The notes: generated by a model not told the origin, from the sequence alone. DNA of 64,000 nucleotides from Cephalopachus bancanus (GCA_027257055.1 JAPVLO010000059.1:3968001-4032000), one strand, 5' to 3'. Positions 36,681 to 48,492 are shown, counted from the first letter of the stretch. Program-made: numbers and translations.

Positions 36681-39257
36681 TCTTCTGAGTGTGACCTGAG
36701 AAAATCTCACAGGAAGTCGTGAGCAGTTAACTGTGGGTGGGAATTGGTGAAACAGAAATGGGACTGGGGCAATGTCAGAGGAAGGGGATTCACTGCAGGG
36801 GGCGGGGGAACCTCATGAGGATTAAATGGCTGGTCTAGAGATCTTAGAAGAGACATGTTAGTTGTGCACAATTCAGCTTGCTTTGAGATAGAAAAAGTAC
36901 AAAATTTCTTCTGCGTAATTCCAGAAAATAGAGCTGGGAATAGTGGGTAAGATTTGTAAGAAAGTCTATTAACCATGACTGTCTAAATATGAAAGGTTAT
37001 TATCAGGGCCTTTCATAGAAATGACAACAACACCCAATGTGATTGCTCTAGTACCCACTGACCTTTGAACTCAGGGACTAGCTACCAGCTGACAGTAGTG
37101 TGGGTCTTATGTCAAGTATTCAAGTAAACAGGTCTGAATAGATGTTGGCCAGCCACCTGGTTGACTGGCCTTGGGTCATGTGTCCATCCTTGAACGAGTC
37201 ATCAGAGGTGCCAGATAGTATCCTGGGACATCCAGTGATGGCCCTCTAGGGGTCAATGGAGCAGGTTCTGTAGAAGAAGGTAGGGGCAGGAGAGACACAG
37301 TCCCACTGACAAAGTAGGGTGATGCGGATCCAAGCTAAACATTGATTTGGCCTCACTGCTCTTGGCAGTCATTTTACCTTGAGTTTTTTTTTTTTTTAAT
37401 TCGGCTCTGACGAAAAAGGAAGGACTGGTGATTTGGTTTCTGAACAGGATCTGACAGCCTTAGAGAGATAATGAAATGAGAAATGAATTTTCTTCCTAAT
37501 GGTGATGCCAACATTGTTTTATTAAAAAATTAAAGTTACAGTCCAAATATTTATATCTGCAGGGTCGAGGGAGAGGTTTTGTTTTAAAGGGATCTTTTAT
37601 GGCAAGATTTGTCGAGAAAAATGCTTTTGTCTTCAAAGATTTAAAAGTTTGAGATAATAAAGTCAAGAAATATAGTTCTGGCCACTTCTTGTGTTTACTG
37701 CTATGTGGTGTGGTGACTGATGAGCTGGAGAGAAATAAAGACCATTAGCATATGCTGGGTCTTAGTGCAGCTTCAGATATTTGGGGGTCCAAACTCAAAA
37801 CAATTTGGATGTCTTGCCAAGTGTTTGTCAATTAGAAGCATCTGAGCCCCATTTTAGTAACTGGGGCTCTGAGAAAGTGCTTTGTTAATATCTATTTCCT
37901 CTTCCTTTCTCTGCCACCCGTACACTCAAAGAGAAGAAATAATGGAAGACTTTCAATTTCCTTCCAGTACATGGATTCTCTGTAGGTATTATGTTTCAAG
38001 GAAAATAGAAAAGAAACAAATTAGTCATAATTTTCTTTCGAGTTCTTTACTACAAGCCATTTTAAGATATCACTTTATTTTTATCAGGCACTGCTTCATA
38101 CGTCCCTATCTCCCTCCCAAGGGAGGAAAGCAGCTCAGATTCATGTGGCCAGACTGGATCCTTGCTGGCTGGCTTTGTGGAGGTCATAGCTGTGTCAGCC
38201 CTTGGAGAGGAAGGCATTAGCCATCCAAGTATTATCACTTCAGACCTTCCCACCCTGACCCTGCCAACATTCTTTCTGAAGTTAGCACAGAATGTTCATT
38301 TCAGAAAGGCGAGCAGCCAATTCAGAAAAGTCAAGTAGGCAGGAATTCCATGTCTGCTTCTATCAGAATGAAAACATTCCTAGTCTTTCACTTTTCCACT
38401 TCTCGCAAGTCTCTGTATACTTTTTTCCCTTCTCTAGCATTCAGCATGGGTGCTTACCTGTGATGAAAATGCAAACATGTTCACCATAAAATATAGTGGT
38501 GAGCACAGACTGTTGACTCGTGTGATGTGGATTTCTCTGAAACTTTCCAGGCACACTGAGCAAACACTAATTTTTTTCTCTTTTGTGAATCTAGCTGGAC
38601 ATTCAAATCAGCCCTGTAGCCGCTGAACTCTCCCTCTGACTTATGTAATAGTCTAGATCAAAAAACAGTTTTTTAATGGAATTATATGTTGCCATGGTTG
38701 ACCAGTAGTCAATCTGGCTTATGGGAGTCTACTGAACATCTACTGTAAATATCAGGCAAAAATCATGCCCTGACCTTGACACCCAAACAAAATGGTGGCA
38801 TTCTCAACCATTGTGTAGGAGCTCAAAAGAGCAGGACAGTGCATGGAGATAGTTGCCTTGGTGTTGGTGTTCATGATCACCCAGAGAAGATGGTCCAGTG
38901 TACTAGGATTTGTTTTATTCTAGAGCAGTGCTTCTCAGATGGTTCTTTGCCCATTGGCAGCTAACCCAACCCTCTCTTTCCTGGACTGTTTATGACTTCT
39001 AGGTTAAAATATGGCACTGCCAGTCATTTTTCCCAGCATGAATTTTACGTAAGTGCATCTTGGGGGTACTATCAAAATAAGTAGTAAATAAGTCTGAATG
39101 CATCTAGTTTGTCTGCCTCTGGATTTTTTATTTTTAACTTTTTTCCTAACAGTAAGCTGAAGTGGTTAGGAAAGGTATATTTGCATGACTCTTTTTAACC
39201 AAAAATGTCTCTGTCAGAAAGAGCAGAGCCATTCTTTGGAATTAAGACATGTACTTT

Positions 39258-39551
39258 GGCTGAGCGCAGTGGCTCACGCCTATAATCCCAATATTTTGAG
39301 AGGCTGAGGTGGGAGGATTGCTTGAAGTCGGGAGTTCAAGACCAATCTGGGTGATACAATAAGACCCTCGTCCCTACTGCATATTTATAGGCAAGCATGG
39401 TGGTATGTACCTATAGTCCCACCTACTTAGGAGGGTAAGGAAGGATTGCTTGAGCCCAGGAGTTCAAGGCTACAGTCAACTATTATCACACGACTACACT
39501 CCAGCCTGAATGACAGAGCGAGACCCTGTCTCTATTTAAAAAAAAAAAAAG
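39258..39551 (+). mobile_element. Alu, AluJ-like older copy
   Basis: GGCTGAGCGCAGTGGCTCACG, then CTTGAGCCCAGGAGTTCAAGG and ACTACACTCCAGCCTGAATG, with an A-tail. The region before the last motif reads CAACTATTATCACACGACTA, an ancestral J-type rather than the young palindrome. Confidence 0.9.
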
Positions 39552-39639
39552 AAGAAGGAGACCGTATGTATGCTTTAGAGACAACCTGCCTGGGTTCCTT
39601 TCATGGCTTTATTCTTTGGCCAAATTACCCAACTACAGT

Positions 39640-39830
39640 ACTACTCGATACTTCAGTTTTCTCATCTGTAACATGTTGATGATATTAATACCCACCAGAT
39701 GGAGTCACAATAAAGATTAAAGGATGGAATATGTGTAAAATGCTTAGACTAGTGCCTGGCACCACCAGAAATGCTTGGGAGAGATACTGGGGAGGAGGCG
39801 GTTGTTGCTGTTATCACCAAACTTTTAGGG
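39640..39830 (+). repeat. MIR SINE
   Basis: CAGTTTTCTCATCTGTAACAT, AATAAAGATTAAAGGATGGA and GACTAGTGCCTGGCACC. Confidence 0.7.
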
Positions 39831-40559
39831 AAGCACTATCTGGTAGAAATAAAACAAACCTCATTCGTCATTTAAAAATTTCTAGTAGTCATGGTAAAAC
39901 ATGTAAAGAGAAATAAGTAAAATTAGTTTGAATAATATAGTTTACTTAGCCCAGTTTATCCAAACTATTATCATTTCAGTGTAGAGCCAGCCACATTTCT
40001 AATGGATTAGGCCCATGTGGCTGCTGGCTGTGACAGCTGGAAGGTTTCTCTCAAAACCACAACTAAAGAGTCACTTAATTCAGAAAGTTTCTCTTTCAAT
40101 ACGTGATGTGCATGTGAATAAGAAGGTTTTTAAATGGTGGGGTGAAGATGCCGCCATTAATCCAAAAGAGATAGCTTTCTTTGTTAATTATAGTTAAGTC
40201 CTTTTCTTTCTTCAAATGCCTTTCTATAATCGCCTTCATGCAGTACTGTCTGTAGCTATAGGAGGGACGTGGCCTTGCATTTAGCTAGCTGTTCTCAGAT
40301 TTCATTTTGGCAGCTGTGGTTCAGTAAGTAAAACTTTGGAGTCTTCAGGCTATTGGGAATTTAATATTCCATCGTTATTGTCTTATTTAATAATGAGGCA
40401 CCAAAACAGGACCTGCCCTGTCATCCCTGAAACGTATGGTGAAGCTAAGGTCATCTCCGTGACCTTAGGTGAGACTTCCCAGTTCCTAATGCTTATCCTC
40501 GGGTTTCTTACTGTGCTAATAATGGACTTTGGATTTGTTTAATTGTCATTATATAACTA

Positions 40560-41050
40560 TCCCTTGAAATATTGTGCATATCAGCCTTGTAATGGCTCAT
40601 AATTATATTACCTTGGGTTTCCTCGCATTCCTCCCTTCAGCCACAGTGGTGCCCTGCCCCAGTCCTGGGGACGGGAGCTCTTGCTCCACACGAATGGCAT
40701 GAATAGATTTCAACTTTCCTTTGATTCGAACCGACAGATTAAAAACTAATTATTCTCTGTAATACTTTTATAATAAAAACTAAGTTGAAATGATTTATAT
40801 ACACTTCCAGCCAACACATTTGCAATTCAAGGTTAAAATTGTTCTTGAAACAGCACCAGTTAAACTGCAATTACAAATCCCCAAGCAGGGATAAAAGTAA
40901 GAAATGTTTTATACGTTCACTTCAAAAGTTTAAGAGTCAATTTAATATTATAGAAATTAAAAATTTTCATTTATTTGTACTAAATGATAAAGACTTCATT
41001 AGTTGTATTAAAGTAAAGATAAATCCTAGGGTGTTTATTACTCTCCTCTG
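40560..41050. promoter_or_regulatory. Candidate conserved non-coding element (unproven)
   Basis: A repeat-free, AT-rich block with a central GC-rich island (40630-40700) and homeodomain-like cores such as ACTAATTATTC, GGCTCATAATTATATTACC and AACTGCAATTACAAATC. No coding signal. The regulatory role is inferred from texture and absence of transposons only. Confidence 0.22.
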
Positions 41051-41359
41051 GAAAGGAATAAGGTGAAGAACAGTAAGGGCTCTGGGAAGTGGGGAGCATT
41101 TTCCCGTTGTACCGGCCATCTTGCTCCCATTTCCCAGTTCTTCCTGTGATGGGCCATGGCCAATTTCTTTTCAGAGTGCTGGTTAGTGCAAATAGACTTA
41201 AGTTGCCGATGCTGGGTGCTCTGTGTGGGGTGGCCTTGGGGTCAGCAAAAGGGAATTGTTTGGGGTTCTACTGTCTCCACATTCATTTTCTCCGTGGCAG
41301 TGTTACTCTTTCAGTGAATAATGCTGAGGCCTGTTATGCCTCTGGCAGGAAGTGGCTGA

Positions 41360-41615
41360 GAGCATGCAAAACAGAGTCACCTAGAACTGCGATTCTAATC
41401 TTGCCTTCACCACTCGGTTCCTGTGTGTCCTTGGGCAAAGTACACATGTCTCTAAGCCCAATTTCTTTATTAGTCATTAACACTAATACTGATGCCACTG
41501 TTAATAATAATACCACCAGCCTCATGGGATTTCTGGGAGGGTTAAGTCAGAAAAAGCATATCCTCTTCACATAATGCCTTGCACATAATATGCGCTCAGT
41601 AAATATTAGCTGCTG
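41360..41615 (+). repeat. MIR SINE
   Basis: GTGTGTCCTTGGGCAAAGTAC, CTAATACTGATGCCACTG, TGCCTTGCACATAATATGCG CTCAGTAAATATTAG. It overlaps a 161-codon open frame that I consider accidental. Confidence 0.75.
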
Positions 41616-41624
41616 GTGTTAATT

Positions 41625-41650
41625 ATATTATATATATATATATATAAAAT
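41625..41650. repeat. (TA)n microsatellite
   Basis: An uninterrupted TATATATATATATATA run flanked by TTATATTA. Confidence 0.9.
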
Positions 41651-41786
41651 ATGCATAATGATATGATAGCATTATTAACAGTTTTAACTTTGGTGTTATT
41701 ATTTTAAGCTGATAGAAGTTAGAAACCAAAATGATGTCTGTAAAGTGCTTAACAAAGTACCTGGCACATAAAAGTTTTAATGAATA

Positions 41787-42358
41787 CAGAGGGTGCCAAA
41801 AAAAATGTATACACATTTTAAGAAAGGAAAAATCTGTATTAAAAATTTTGATACAAAGTATATACTGATAACAGAAGATGAATATAAGTCATGTTTGACT
41901 TCTGCAATTACAAGAGGTGCTCAAAGTTGTTACCGTCAGTGTCCAGACACTTCTGATTACAGCGAACTACTGCAGGACTTGTTGCTGTATGAGGCCTCCC
42001 AGATCCTCCCACACAATACCATGCATCTCAAACTTAAAACGAATGCATGCAATTATTAAACATGTTGGAGGTTCTGTTGCATACTCATGCCTCCATTGTA
42101 ATTGCTGTACTTTCACAATATTCTCGAATTTCAAATACCACTTCAAAGTGGTCTTGCGCTCCTTGAACAACAGTCGTGCTTCTGCCATTTTCTTTGACTT
42201 TCCTGCCTGTCACACGGTAACGCTAGCATTCATTTGATTAATGTCATCTTTTGAGTGAATGTCATACTACACGTTGCTACCATAATTCAATTCAACTTTG
42301 AAAAGTAATACATAGATAGTCTGTCTTAAATGTGTATACATTTTTTTGGCACTCCTAG
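41787..42358 (-). mobile_element. Mariner transposon, internally deleted (family 2)
   Basis: A 572-bp element with TA flanks (41785-41786 and 42359-42360). The 34-36 bp inverted ends share GTGCCAAAAAAA then TGTATACACATTT. On the minus strand a start at 42188 opens MAEARLLFKERKTTLKWYLK. It continues through TEPPTCLIIACI.FKFEMHG, the helix-turn-helix N-terminus of mariner transposases (DUF4817-like). At 41908-41973 the other end of the protein survives: QKCLDTDGNNFEHLL and a stop. The catalytic middle is deleted and the remaining parts are in different frames, so no enzyme can be made. Confidence 0.88.
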
Positions 42359-42380
42359 TATAAGGAGGAAAAGGTGGGAA

Positions 42381-42703
42381 GGCCGGACATGTAGCCTCAT
42401 GCCTGTAATCCCAGCACTTTAGAAGGTGGAGGCAAGAGGATTACCTGAGCCAGGGGTTCGAGACCAGCCTGGGCAACTTGGCAAGACCTTTTCTCTACAG
42501 TAAATCAAAAGATTAGCCTGGCGTGGTGGCATATGCCTGTAGTTCCAGCTACTTAGAAGGCAGGTGTGGAAGGCTAGCCTGAGCCCAGCAGGTAGAGACT
42601 GCAGTGGCTGTGAGTATGCCACTGCACTCCAGCCTGAGTGACAAGTGAGACTCCAACTCAAAAATACAATTAAATAAATCAGTAAATAAATAAATAAATA
42701 AGA
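42381..42703 (+). mobile_element. Full-length Alu, intermediate type, with (AAAT)n tail
   Basis: The linker CTACAGTAAATCAAAAGATTAG and GAGACTCCAACTCAAAAA tie it to the local subfamily. The palindrome position still reads GTGGCTGTGAGTATGCCACTG. It begins 22 bp after the mariner element and ends in an AAAT microsatellite. Confidence 0.9.
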
Positions 42704-42794
42704 TGAAAAAGAAAAGGAAGGGAAAGCAGATATAGCAATCTTGCAGTTGTTGGAAGCTCAGAGTACAATCATAGTTACCACTTTCCTCATAAAA

Positions 42795-43000
42795 TAATAA
42801 TAATAGTAGTGATAATACTTTCTGAGCACCTGCTGTGTGCCAGGAATGACTCCAAATTCTTTATATATAACTCACTGAGTAGTTCCAAAAACCACATGAG
42901 GTACTTATGCTGCTGTCTCTATTGTACAAATAAGGACACTGAAGCACAGAGAGATTAAATAATTTCACCAAGGTCATGCATTTGCCAAATAGAGTTTAAA
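42795..43000 (-). repeat. MIR SINE
   Basis: GAGCACCTGCTGTGTGCCAGG, ATTGTACAAATAAGGACACTG and CACCAAGGTCATGCATTTGCC in complement order. Confidence 0.8.
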
Positions 43001-43013
43001 AACAGGATTTTGG

Positions 43014-43162
43014 GTCAGGCGCTGTGACTCATGCCTATAATCCCAGCACTTTGGAAGGCAGAGGTGAGAATTGCCTGAGCCCAGGGGTTTGAGACCAGCC
43101 TGGACAACGTGACAAGACCTCTTTTCCACAATGTAAAAAAATTAAAAAATTAGCCAGGTGTA
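43014..43162 (+). mobile_element. Alu left monomer, 3'-truncated
   Basis: GTCAGGCGCTGTGACTCATGC through TTAAAAAATTAGCCAGGTG. The right monomer is absent and the sequence turns into another repeat. Confidence 0.8.
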
Positions 43163-43184
43163 GGCACAGGCCAGGTTATTCGGG

Positions 43185-43310
43185 CCCCAAAGTTAAGAAA
43201 TAAGGCTTTTAAAAGATATTGAGCAGAAGTGTGACACGATCTGTGTACATTTTCAAAGAGTCACTTTGTAGCTGTTAATTCGATCTAGAAGGGTTGAACA
43301 GATTAAACAC
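43185..43310 (+). repeat. Ancient dispersed repeat fragment (family of 3780)
   Basis: AGGCTTTTAAAAGATATTGAG CAG, GTGTGACACGATCTGTGTAC and AAAGAGTCACTTTGTAGCTG match the family's 'gtgacatgatctg...agatcactctggctg' region. Tentative. Confidence 0.45.
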
Positions 43311-44289
43311 CAAACATGTGGACTAATCTGAGGCCCAGAGAGACATACAGCTTTGACTATATAGTTTGTTCTGTGATTCCAACATTACTTCCTTGTTACA
43401 CAACTCTAGGGGGCACTTCTCATTATGGTCATATAGCAACTTTTGGAATCAAACAAAGTAGAGGTCCAAGGCAAGGATGAGGACCAGGGGACAGCCTGAA
43501 GTAGCTTTATAATGACGTATCTGAAGATTTGTGGCCCAGGTGCTCACTGCTTACCTGCCAAAGTGAGAAATGTAGACTCCTCTTCCCAATCCAAGGCTCA
43601 TGTAGGTTTTTACTCACTGGCCAAGCGTGCCAGTTGCCAAAGAGACAGACTACTGGCAATTTTCATTCAACTTAGAAAAATAGTGGGAATTTAGTGAATG
43701 CCGCCAACCTACTGAAGGACATTTGATGAGTCTGCTAAGCTTGTCCTCTTTTTCCTCTGGGTGACTGTCAAGGGAAGCTATGATCCAGTTGATAATGTAA
43801 TATCGTTCAGGTCATCAGTTCATTCTCAGAACCATCACATCCTTCCTTCAAAATCTTTGGGCAAGTTGGGTTAATAACAAGGAAGTAGCTGTGCTTTGAA
43901 GCCATAGTGTGTCATTAAACTGTACGAGCAATTTAAGCCAAGGCATTTTTGTGGTAAATTCAGAACCTGCCTCTTTTTACAGTTATCTGACTAGTTTTTT
44001 CCTGAGGCATCAGAAATAAACTTTTAACTAAGTACTGGCTGTGAAAGAAGCAAGTATTCTAGAGAATAAACAAACCCCAGAGTCAGATTGCTGAGATAGT
44101 CTCCCAGACCATTCTTTTCTGGCATCTCAGAGATTCAACTATTTCAGGACAGATGGCTGTCTCTTCCAGAAAATTTCCAGTCTAACTTGTTGTGTATGGC
44201 AACCCAGTCCATTTCTTAAAAATTCGCCTGGAAAGTTAAGGTATTCCTCCCTCTATTCAACTCACGTCTCTAAGGCTTTAATTTAAGCC

Positions 44290-44530
44290 AATTTCTTTTT
44301 ATTTGGCCTTCTTTGAACATGGAGAAGAGCTGATCAGCATCTTCCACATATGAGGGCCTTTAATCAAATTACTCCTTACTCGCCTTTTCTTCAGGCTAAA
44401 CAATTCCACTTCCTTTAACCTTTCCTCACAGGATTTATTCTCCATCCCTTTAATCATTTTGGTTGGTCTTTCCTGGACTATCTCCAGAGGGTCTTTGTTA
44501 ATTCCTCTCATATAGCTTTAAGGTGCTATT
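44290..44530 (-). mobile_element. CR1/L3 LINE remnant with recognisable protein end
   Basis: The minus strand reads PTKMIKGMENKSCEERLKE followed by VELFSLKKRRVRSNLIKG. This is the conserved end of CR1/L3-type reverse transcriptase proteins (consensus like ERLRELGLFSLEKRRLRGDLI). An ancient LINE, fossil only. Confidence 0.7.
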
Positions 44531-45667
44531 TTCTCTATGAAAATCAGCAACCTGCTCTCACTTTTTTTAATGCATTCAGTCCTGATTTTGATGGTCTTAC
44601 CCAGTGAACTCGTGTCACTAGGTTGAGGTGATCTTTCAGCACCTTTAGTTGTCTTTATGTGAGCGGGTCACATTTGGGCAGAGGAAGCAGTCCAGTTTTC
44701 TTAATTTTTTTCTGTCACGTATTGCCTTTTTCTCTTTACTGTAAACAAAGAAGGAACAGCAGAAGGAAGAATGGAAGAAAGGCAAATTCTATATAGAGAC
44801 CGTATGAGTTATTACAAGAAGTGAAGTGACTCATGGAGAATTGAGATAACACAAAAATAACGGACTACTTTTTCTTTTAGGCTGGTTGAGAACCAGTCCT
44901 GATTCTATTTATTACCTTAATGAAAAAGCAGAAAAGTTTGCATGGTTTATCACTTTATATAAGCAGTAGAATTGGAGGGGAGGTGGAATGATAGGTGAAT
45001 CTATACACTGACTTGATTTTTCTTGGCTAAAGTCACTATGTAAATTCTTCGCTTTCTCATGGAAAGAGAGAGCATTTCAGGTTGGGATCAGGTCATCTTC
45101 TGTGTCATTCTCTGAGATTGATTGAGACACAATGGGGTTAGTTCCAGGCTTCAAGGTGACCACACAGCTTTTACAGAAACACAGGAGGTGGTTTCTCTTT
45201 TTTATTTTACACATTGGTGTTAGCTGCCTTCTGGTGCCTGAAGTCTAGGGCAGTCAGTCACTCAATACCTGTTTGGAAAGCATCTTTCTCACACCATTCT
45301 ACCTTGTCATTTTCTCCCACAGAAAGCATTATTTGGCACTGGAGGAACCAGATGGACAAGGAACAGTTCATGCAGTTTTTCTCTCCTTCATTCCATTTTC
45401 TTTTTCTACCTCAGAGAGTTAGTATTTTTGGTGGCTGGGCATTTTAGATTGTGGCCTGTTGGGAACAAGTCTCTGCCACCCAGTCACTGCTCCATCCCAG
45501 AAATATAACAGAGTGACCTTTTTTAATGATCAGGTCGTAAAGGGCCCCAAAGAATCAATTTTGGTAATCGAAATAGGATCCTGGTGCCCTGATTTTTTTT
45601 TTCTTTACTTTCTATAAAAGTTGGATCAGCAGTCTTGTGGAAGATGTTTTCTAATAATATTGATGTT

Positions 45668-45830
45668 AACTGGGTTTGTTGGCGCAAACCTGGAGTCTCA
45701 GCTACTCTGGAGGCTGAGGCCTGAAGGATCGCCTGAGCCCAGGAGATTGAGGCTGCACTGAACCATGGTCCTGCCATGGCGCTCTAGCCTGTGCCACAGA
45801 GTGAGACACTGACTTAAAAAATAATAATAA
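45668..45830 (+). mobile_element. Alu right monomer (FRAM-like)
   Basis: GGGTTTGTTGGCGCAAACCTG, AGTCTCAGCTACTCTGGAGG, GAGCCCAGGAGATTGAGGC and CACAGAGTGAGACACTGAC, with an AATAAT tail. It is the nearest Alu upstream of the exon at 46679. Confidence 0.8.
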
Positions 45831-45834
45831 CAAT

Positions 45835-46050
45835 GATTGCAGCAAATCTTTATTGAGGACATCCTGTGTACTAAGTAATTTGCACTAATTTTTATTCTTT
45901 CAACACCACTGTGAGATAGATGATATTATTAACACAGTTTACAGTTGAGGAAACTTGAGATACAGAAAGCTTGAATGGTTTGCATATGATTACCCGTCTG
46001 GTAAATGTCAAACTTGGGCAGTTTAACTTGCAGGTTGTACACTTAGCAAC
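45835..46050 (-). repeat. MIR SINE
   Basis: GACATCCTGTGTACTAAGTA, CAGTTTACAGTTGAGGAAACT and TGATTACCCGTCTGGTAAATG. Confidence 0.65.
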
Positions 46051-46124
46051 TTGATGACTTTGCTGAAATTGATCTCTAGTAGTCAGAAGATGCTTGTTGA
46101 TAAGAATGAAATCCCTAATATTTA

Positions 46125-46325
46125 TATGTCAGGAACTGTTTTAAGCACTGGACATGCGTATTTTGTCAACCTTTACAAAGATTCTATTGAGTAAATACTA
46201 TTATGATGATAACCATTTTACTGAGGACGAATGGAGGCTCAGAAATGTTAAGCAGCTTGCTCAGTGTCAGAGAGTGGGTGGGTCATAGAGCTTGAATTCA
46301 TGTCCAGGTGCTTTGGCTCCAGAAG
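46125..46325 (-). repeat. MIR SINE
   Basis: TCAGGAACTGTTTTAAGCACT, CATTTTACTGAGGACGAATGG, CAGCTTGCTCAGTGTCAGAG and TTGAATTCATGTCCAGG. Confidence 0.75.
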
Positions 46326-46678
46326 CTACCAGCTTCCCCATCTCTCTGTTCCTATGATACTAAAGGTCTTTCTAGGGAGGCATGGCAGAAAGACTGGGAC
46401 TCTCCTGTGAGGCACAAACTCAGAGAGTTCTGTACAGCCCTCAAATGAAGTGTTTTCCTGGTTCATTGGCAGGACAGAAGCCACAGCCAGCTGAGCTGGT
46501 TGGCAGTGATTGCAGCAGGCAGCCTCGGGTCCTGCTGGGTTTAGCATCCTTGGCATCGGGCACTTCCTACCATTTCGTGTCCTTATCACCCCCACCTGCT
46601 TTGGACCACATAGCTTTTCTAATTGATGTTTTTCTTTCTTTCTTTTTTTTTTCCTCTCCTCTCTGGTTCTCTGTTCAG

Positions 46679-46871
46679 CTCGAGGCTTTTTATTCCATCT
46701 TCACCACGGAGCAGCAAGACCACGTCAAGTCAGTGGAGTATCTGAGAAATAACTTTCGACCACAGCAGGGTCTGCACGACAGGGTGATATCCAAGTCCGC
46801 TGTCCATGATGCCTGGAACCATGACATGACAGACTTCTTAGAAAACCCACTGGGGACAGAAGCCTCTAAAG
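46679..46871 (+). CDS. PTPRG: PTPRG internal exon (end of carbonic-anhydrase-like domain and linker)
   Basis: This 193-nt exon encodes 64 residues plus one base, beginning [20 protein letters not shown] and ending [13 protein letters not shown]. It covers the last helix and strand of the carbonic-anhydrase-like fold (the [10 protein letters not shown] segment corresponds to VDNWRPAQ in carbonic anhydrase II). It then enters the linker toward the fibronectin type III domain. Compared with the human protein from memory, about four residues differ: G for R after FRPQQ, I for V, H for R and A for S. The acceptor has a very long pyrimidine tract (46628-46675) ending CTGTTCAG. The donor is AAAG|GTATAT, again without G at +5. 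The reading frame also runs open into intron on both sides, which gives a longer but artificial open frame. Confidence 0.97.
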
Positions 46872-48492
46872 GTATATTTGGATTAAGTGCCCTTACCCAG
46901 AGGAAGATTCCTTATCATAAATTACTTTAAATTAAAAGGAACTCAAAGCCAGCCAAGAATTGGAACTTGGTGTTGAGTGCATATGTTTCTCAGCTAAAAG
47001 AAACTTGTCTGGATGATACATAGAGGCAGTTGTGGAAATACCGTCTGTTAAATAGATATGACAGAAATTGCCCTTTTGAGTAATAATAGATCAGTCATTC
47101 TGTCTGCATTTTTGCCTTGTAACATCAAAACTAACTAGTAATGTCTAAAGAAAGCTTTTGGGAAAGTGTCTTACTTTTTAGCTATTTTCCTATTGATCAG
47201 AAGCTTATCTCTGAACTCAGACATCAGGACCTTTTAATTGCTCCCAACACCCTAGTGTGCAAAATCCTCACAAACATCCACCCCAGGCAAGAACTCCAAC
47301 ACCAGCGTTCATCCCTTTGGAAATCACTTGCTTTTTTTCAACTATTATTTTACAGTTTAATCCTTATATCTGATAAACATGAGTTTATCATTTTCAGGCA
47401 TCTCAGTCTTTAACATTTCTACTTTCTCATGTGGAATGAACATGAATTTCTCGCCCAGGAAACTAGAAAGCCTGATTCTACCCTAATCCCCTCCTCTCAG
47501 TCTCTGGGGTTTGTCAAAATTGTGGCACAGAGTTTGGGAAACGCGTAGAGGAATAAGACTGATCAAAGCCCTAGTACTTGAAAGGGAGGAAAAAGAAATA
47601 AGGAATTTTCTTGTGGTGTGAAGAAATGGGTATTTCCTAACCTAATGCTCTCCTTCAAAATTGTGAGTTTGGGCAATATAGGAAGAACTGTGTCATTTAT
47701 TAACATACATTGTGGTATTGTTAGCGTGGTAAGTTATATGAGGAATTTTTTGGGGGGGAAGTCCCTCCATCCCCAACAAAAGGAACCAGTTTACTTTTTA
47801 GAAACAAGGGGAAAATTATCTTCCACAAATAACTGCATTAACGTGCACTTTAATGATAAGAATGAGCCCATTTTTTTAGGCTCATGTATCTGAAAAAGAG
47901 CTAAAAGAAGAGGAAAGGGAGTTTAAGTTTGTGATCATTTCCTTTCCGTGTATGTCATTTTGTTTGAGGTCAGTGGGGAGAAGTGAGTCAGGCCAGGTTC
48001 CCTTAGAAGTGCTTAAGATTCAAGCAATTTGAGGTCCACACTTTGTCAAGGGCATCATTCTCTGGGAACAATGGGAGAATTAAGAAACTCACAAACCTTA
48101 GGTTGGGCTGGCATAGAAACCTCACGTGAGCTAATTTTTTTTAAAAAAACATAACTTAAAAATAAAGAAAATAACCCAAGTTGAAGGTTTTCTCCCAAGA
48201 GAAGTGTATATGTAGACGACATGGGGTTGGGATAGAATGAGGAATTTATATTACAAGTGAGTGCAAGATCTAGGAGCTCAGAATTGCTGAGATGATGACA
48301 GTTACAAAGATCTTTCCTGAAAAATGGACTGAGCATATGATACATCCGCTGAACGGAGAAAATGCATGGCCTTTATTATCCAAGAAAGTTAGAGAAGATA
48401 ATGGTTTCCATTGTGTTAAATTGTCAAAGTGGTCATGATCTTCCACTGAACAGGCTTTCTTTGAATTTGACCTGAGGCATGGACCTGTTCTT

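Larger units (their letters stand above)
35878..46678 (+). other. PTPRG: PTPRG intron (10.8 kb, phase 0)
   Basis: A complete intron from GTAGAT to the CAG at 46676-46678, lying between codons. It is rich in MIR, with Alus at 39258, 42381, 43014 and 45668, a mariner derivative at 41787 and a CR1/L3 remnant at 44290. I recognise no repeats or genes in 36690-39250, 39850-41080 and 43320-44280. A 48-nt pyrimidine tract precedes the acceptor. Confidence 0.93.

Noticed and set aside
41089..41574. 161-codon open frame on +
   Set aside because: Its second half is a MIR SINE and nothing in it resembles a protein family.
46382..46930. 182-codon open frame on + spanning the third exon
   Set aside because: It is the PTPRG exon plus in-frame intron on both sides; the splice sites at 46679 and 46871 explain the coding part.
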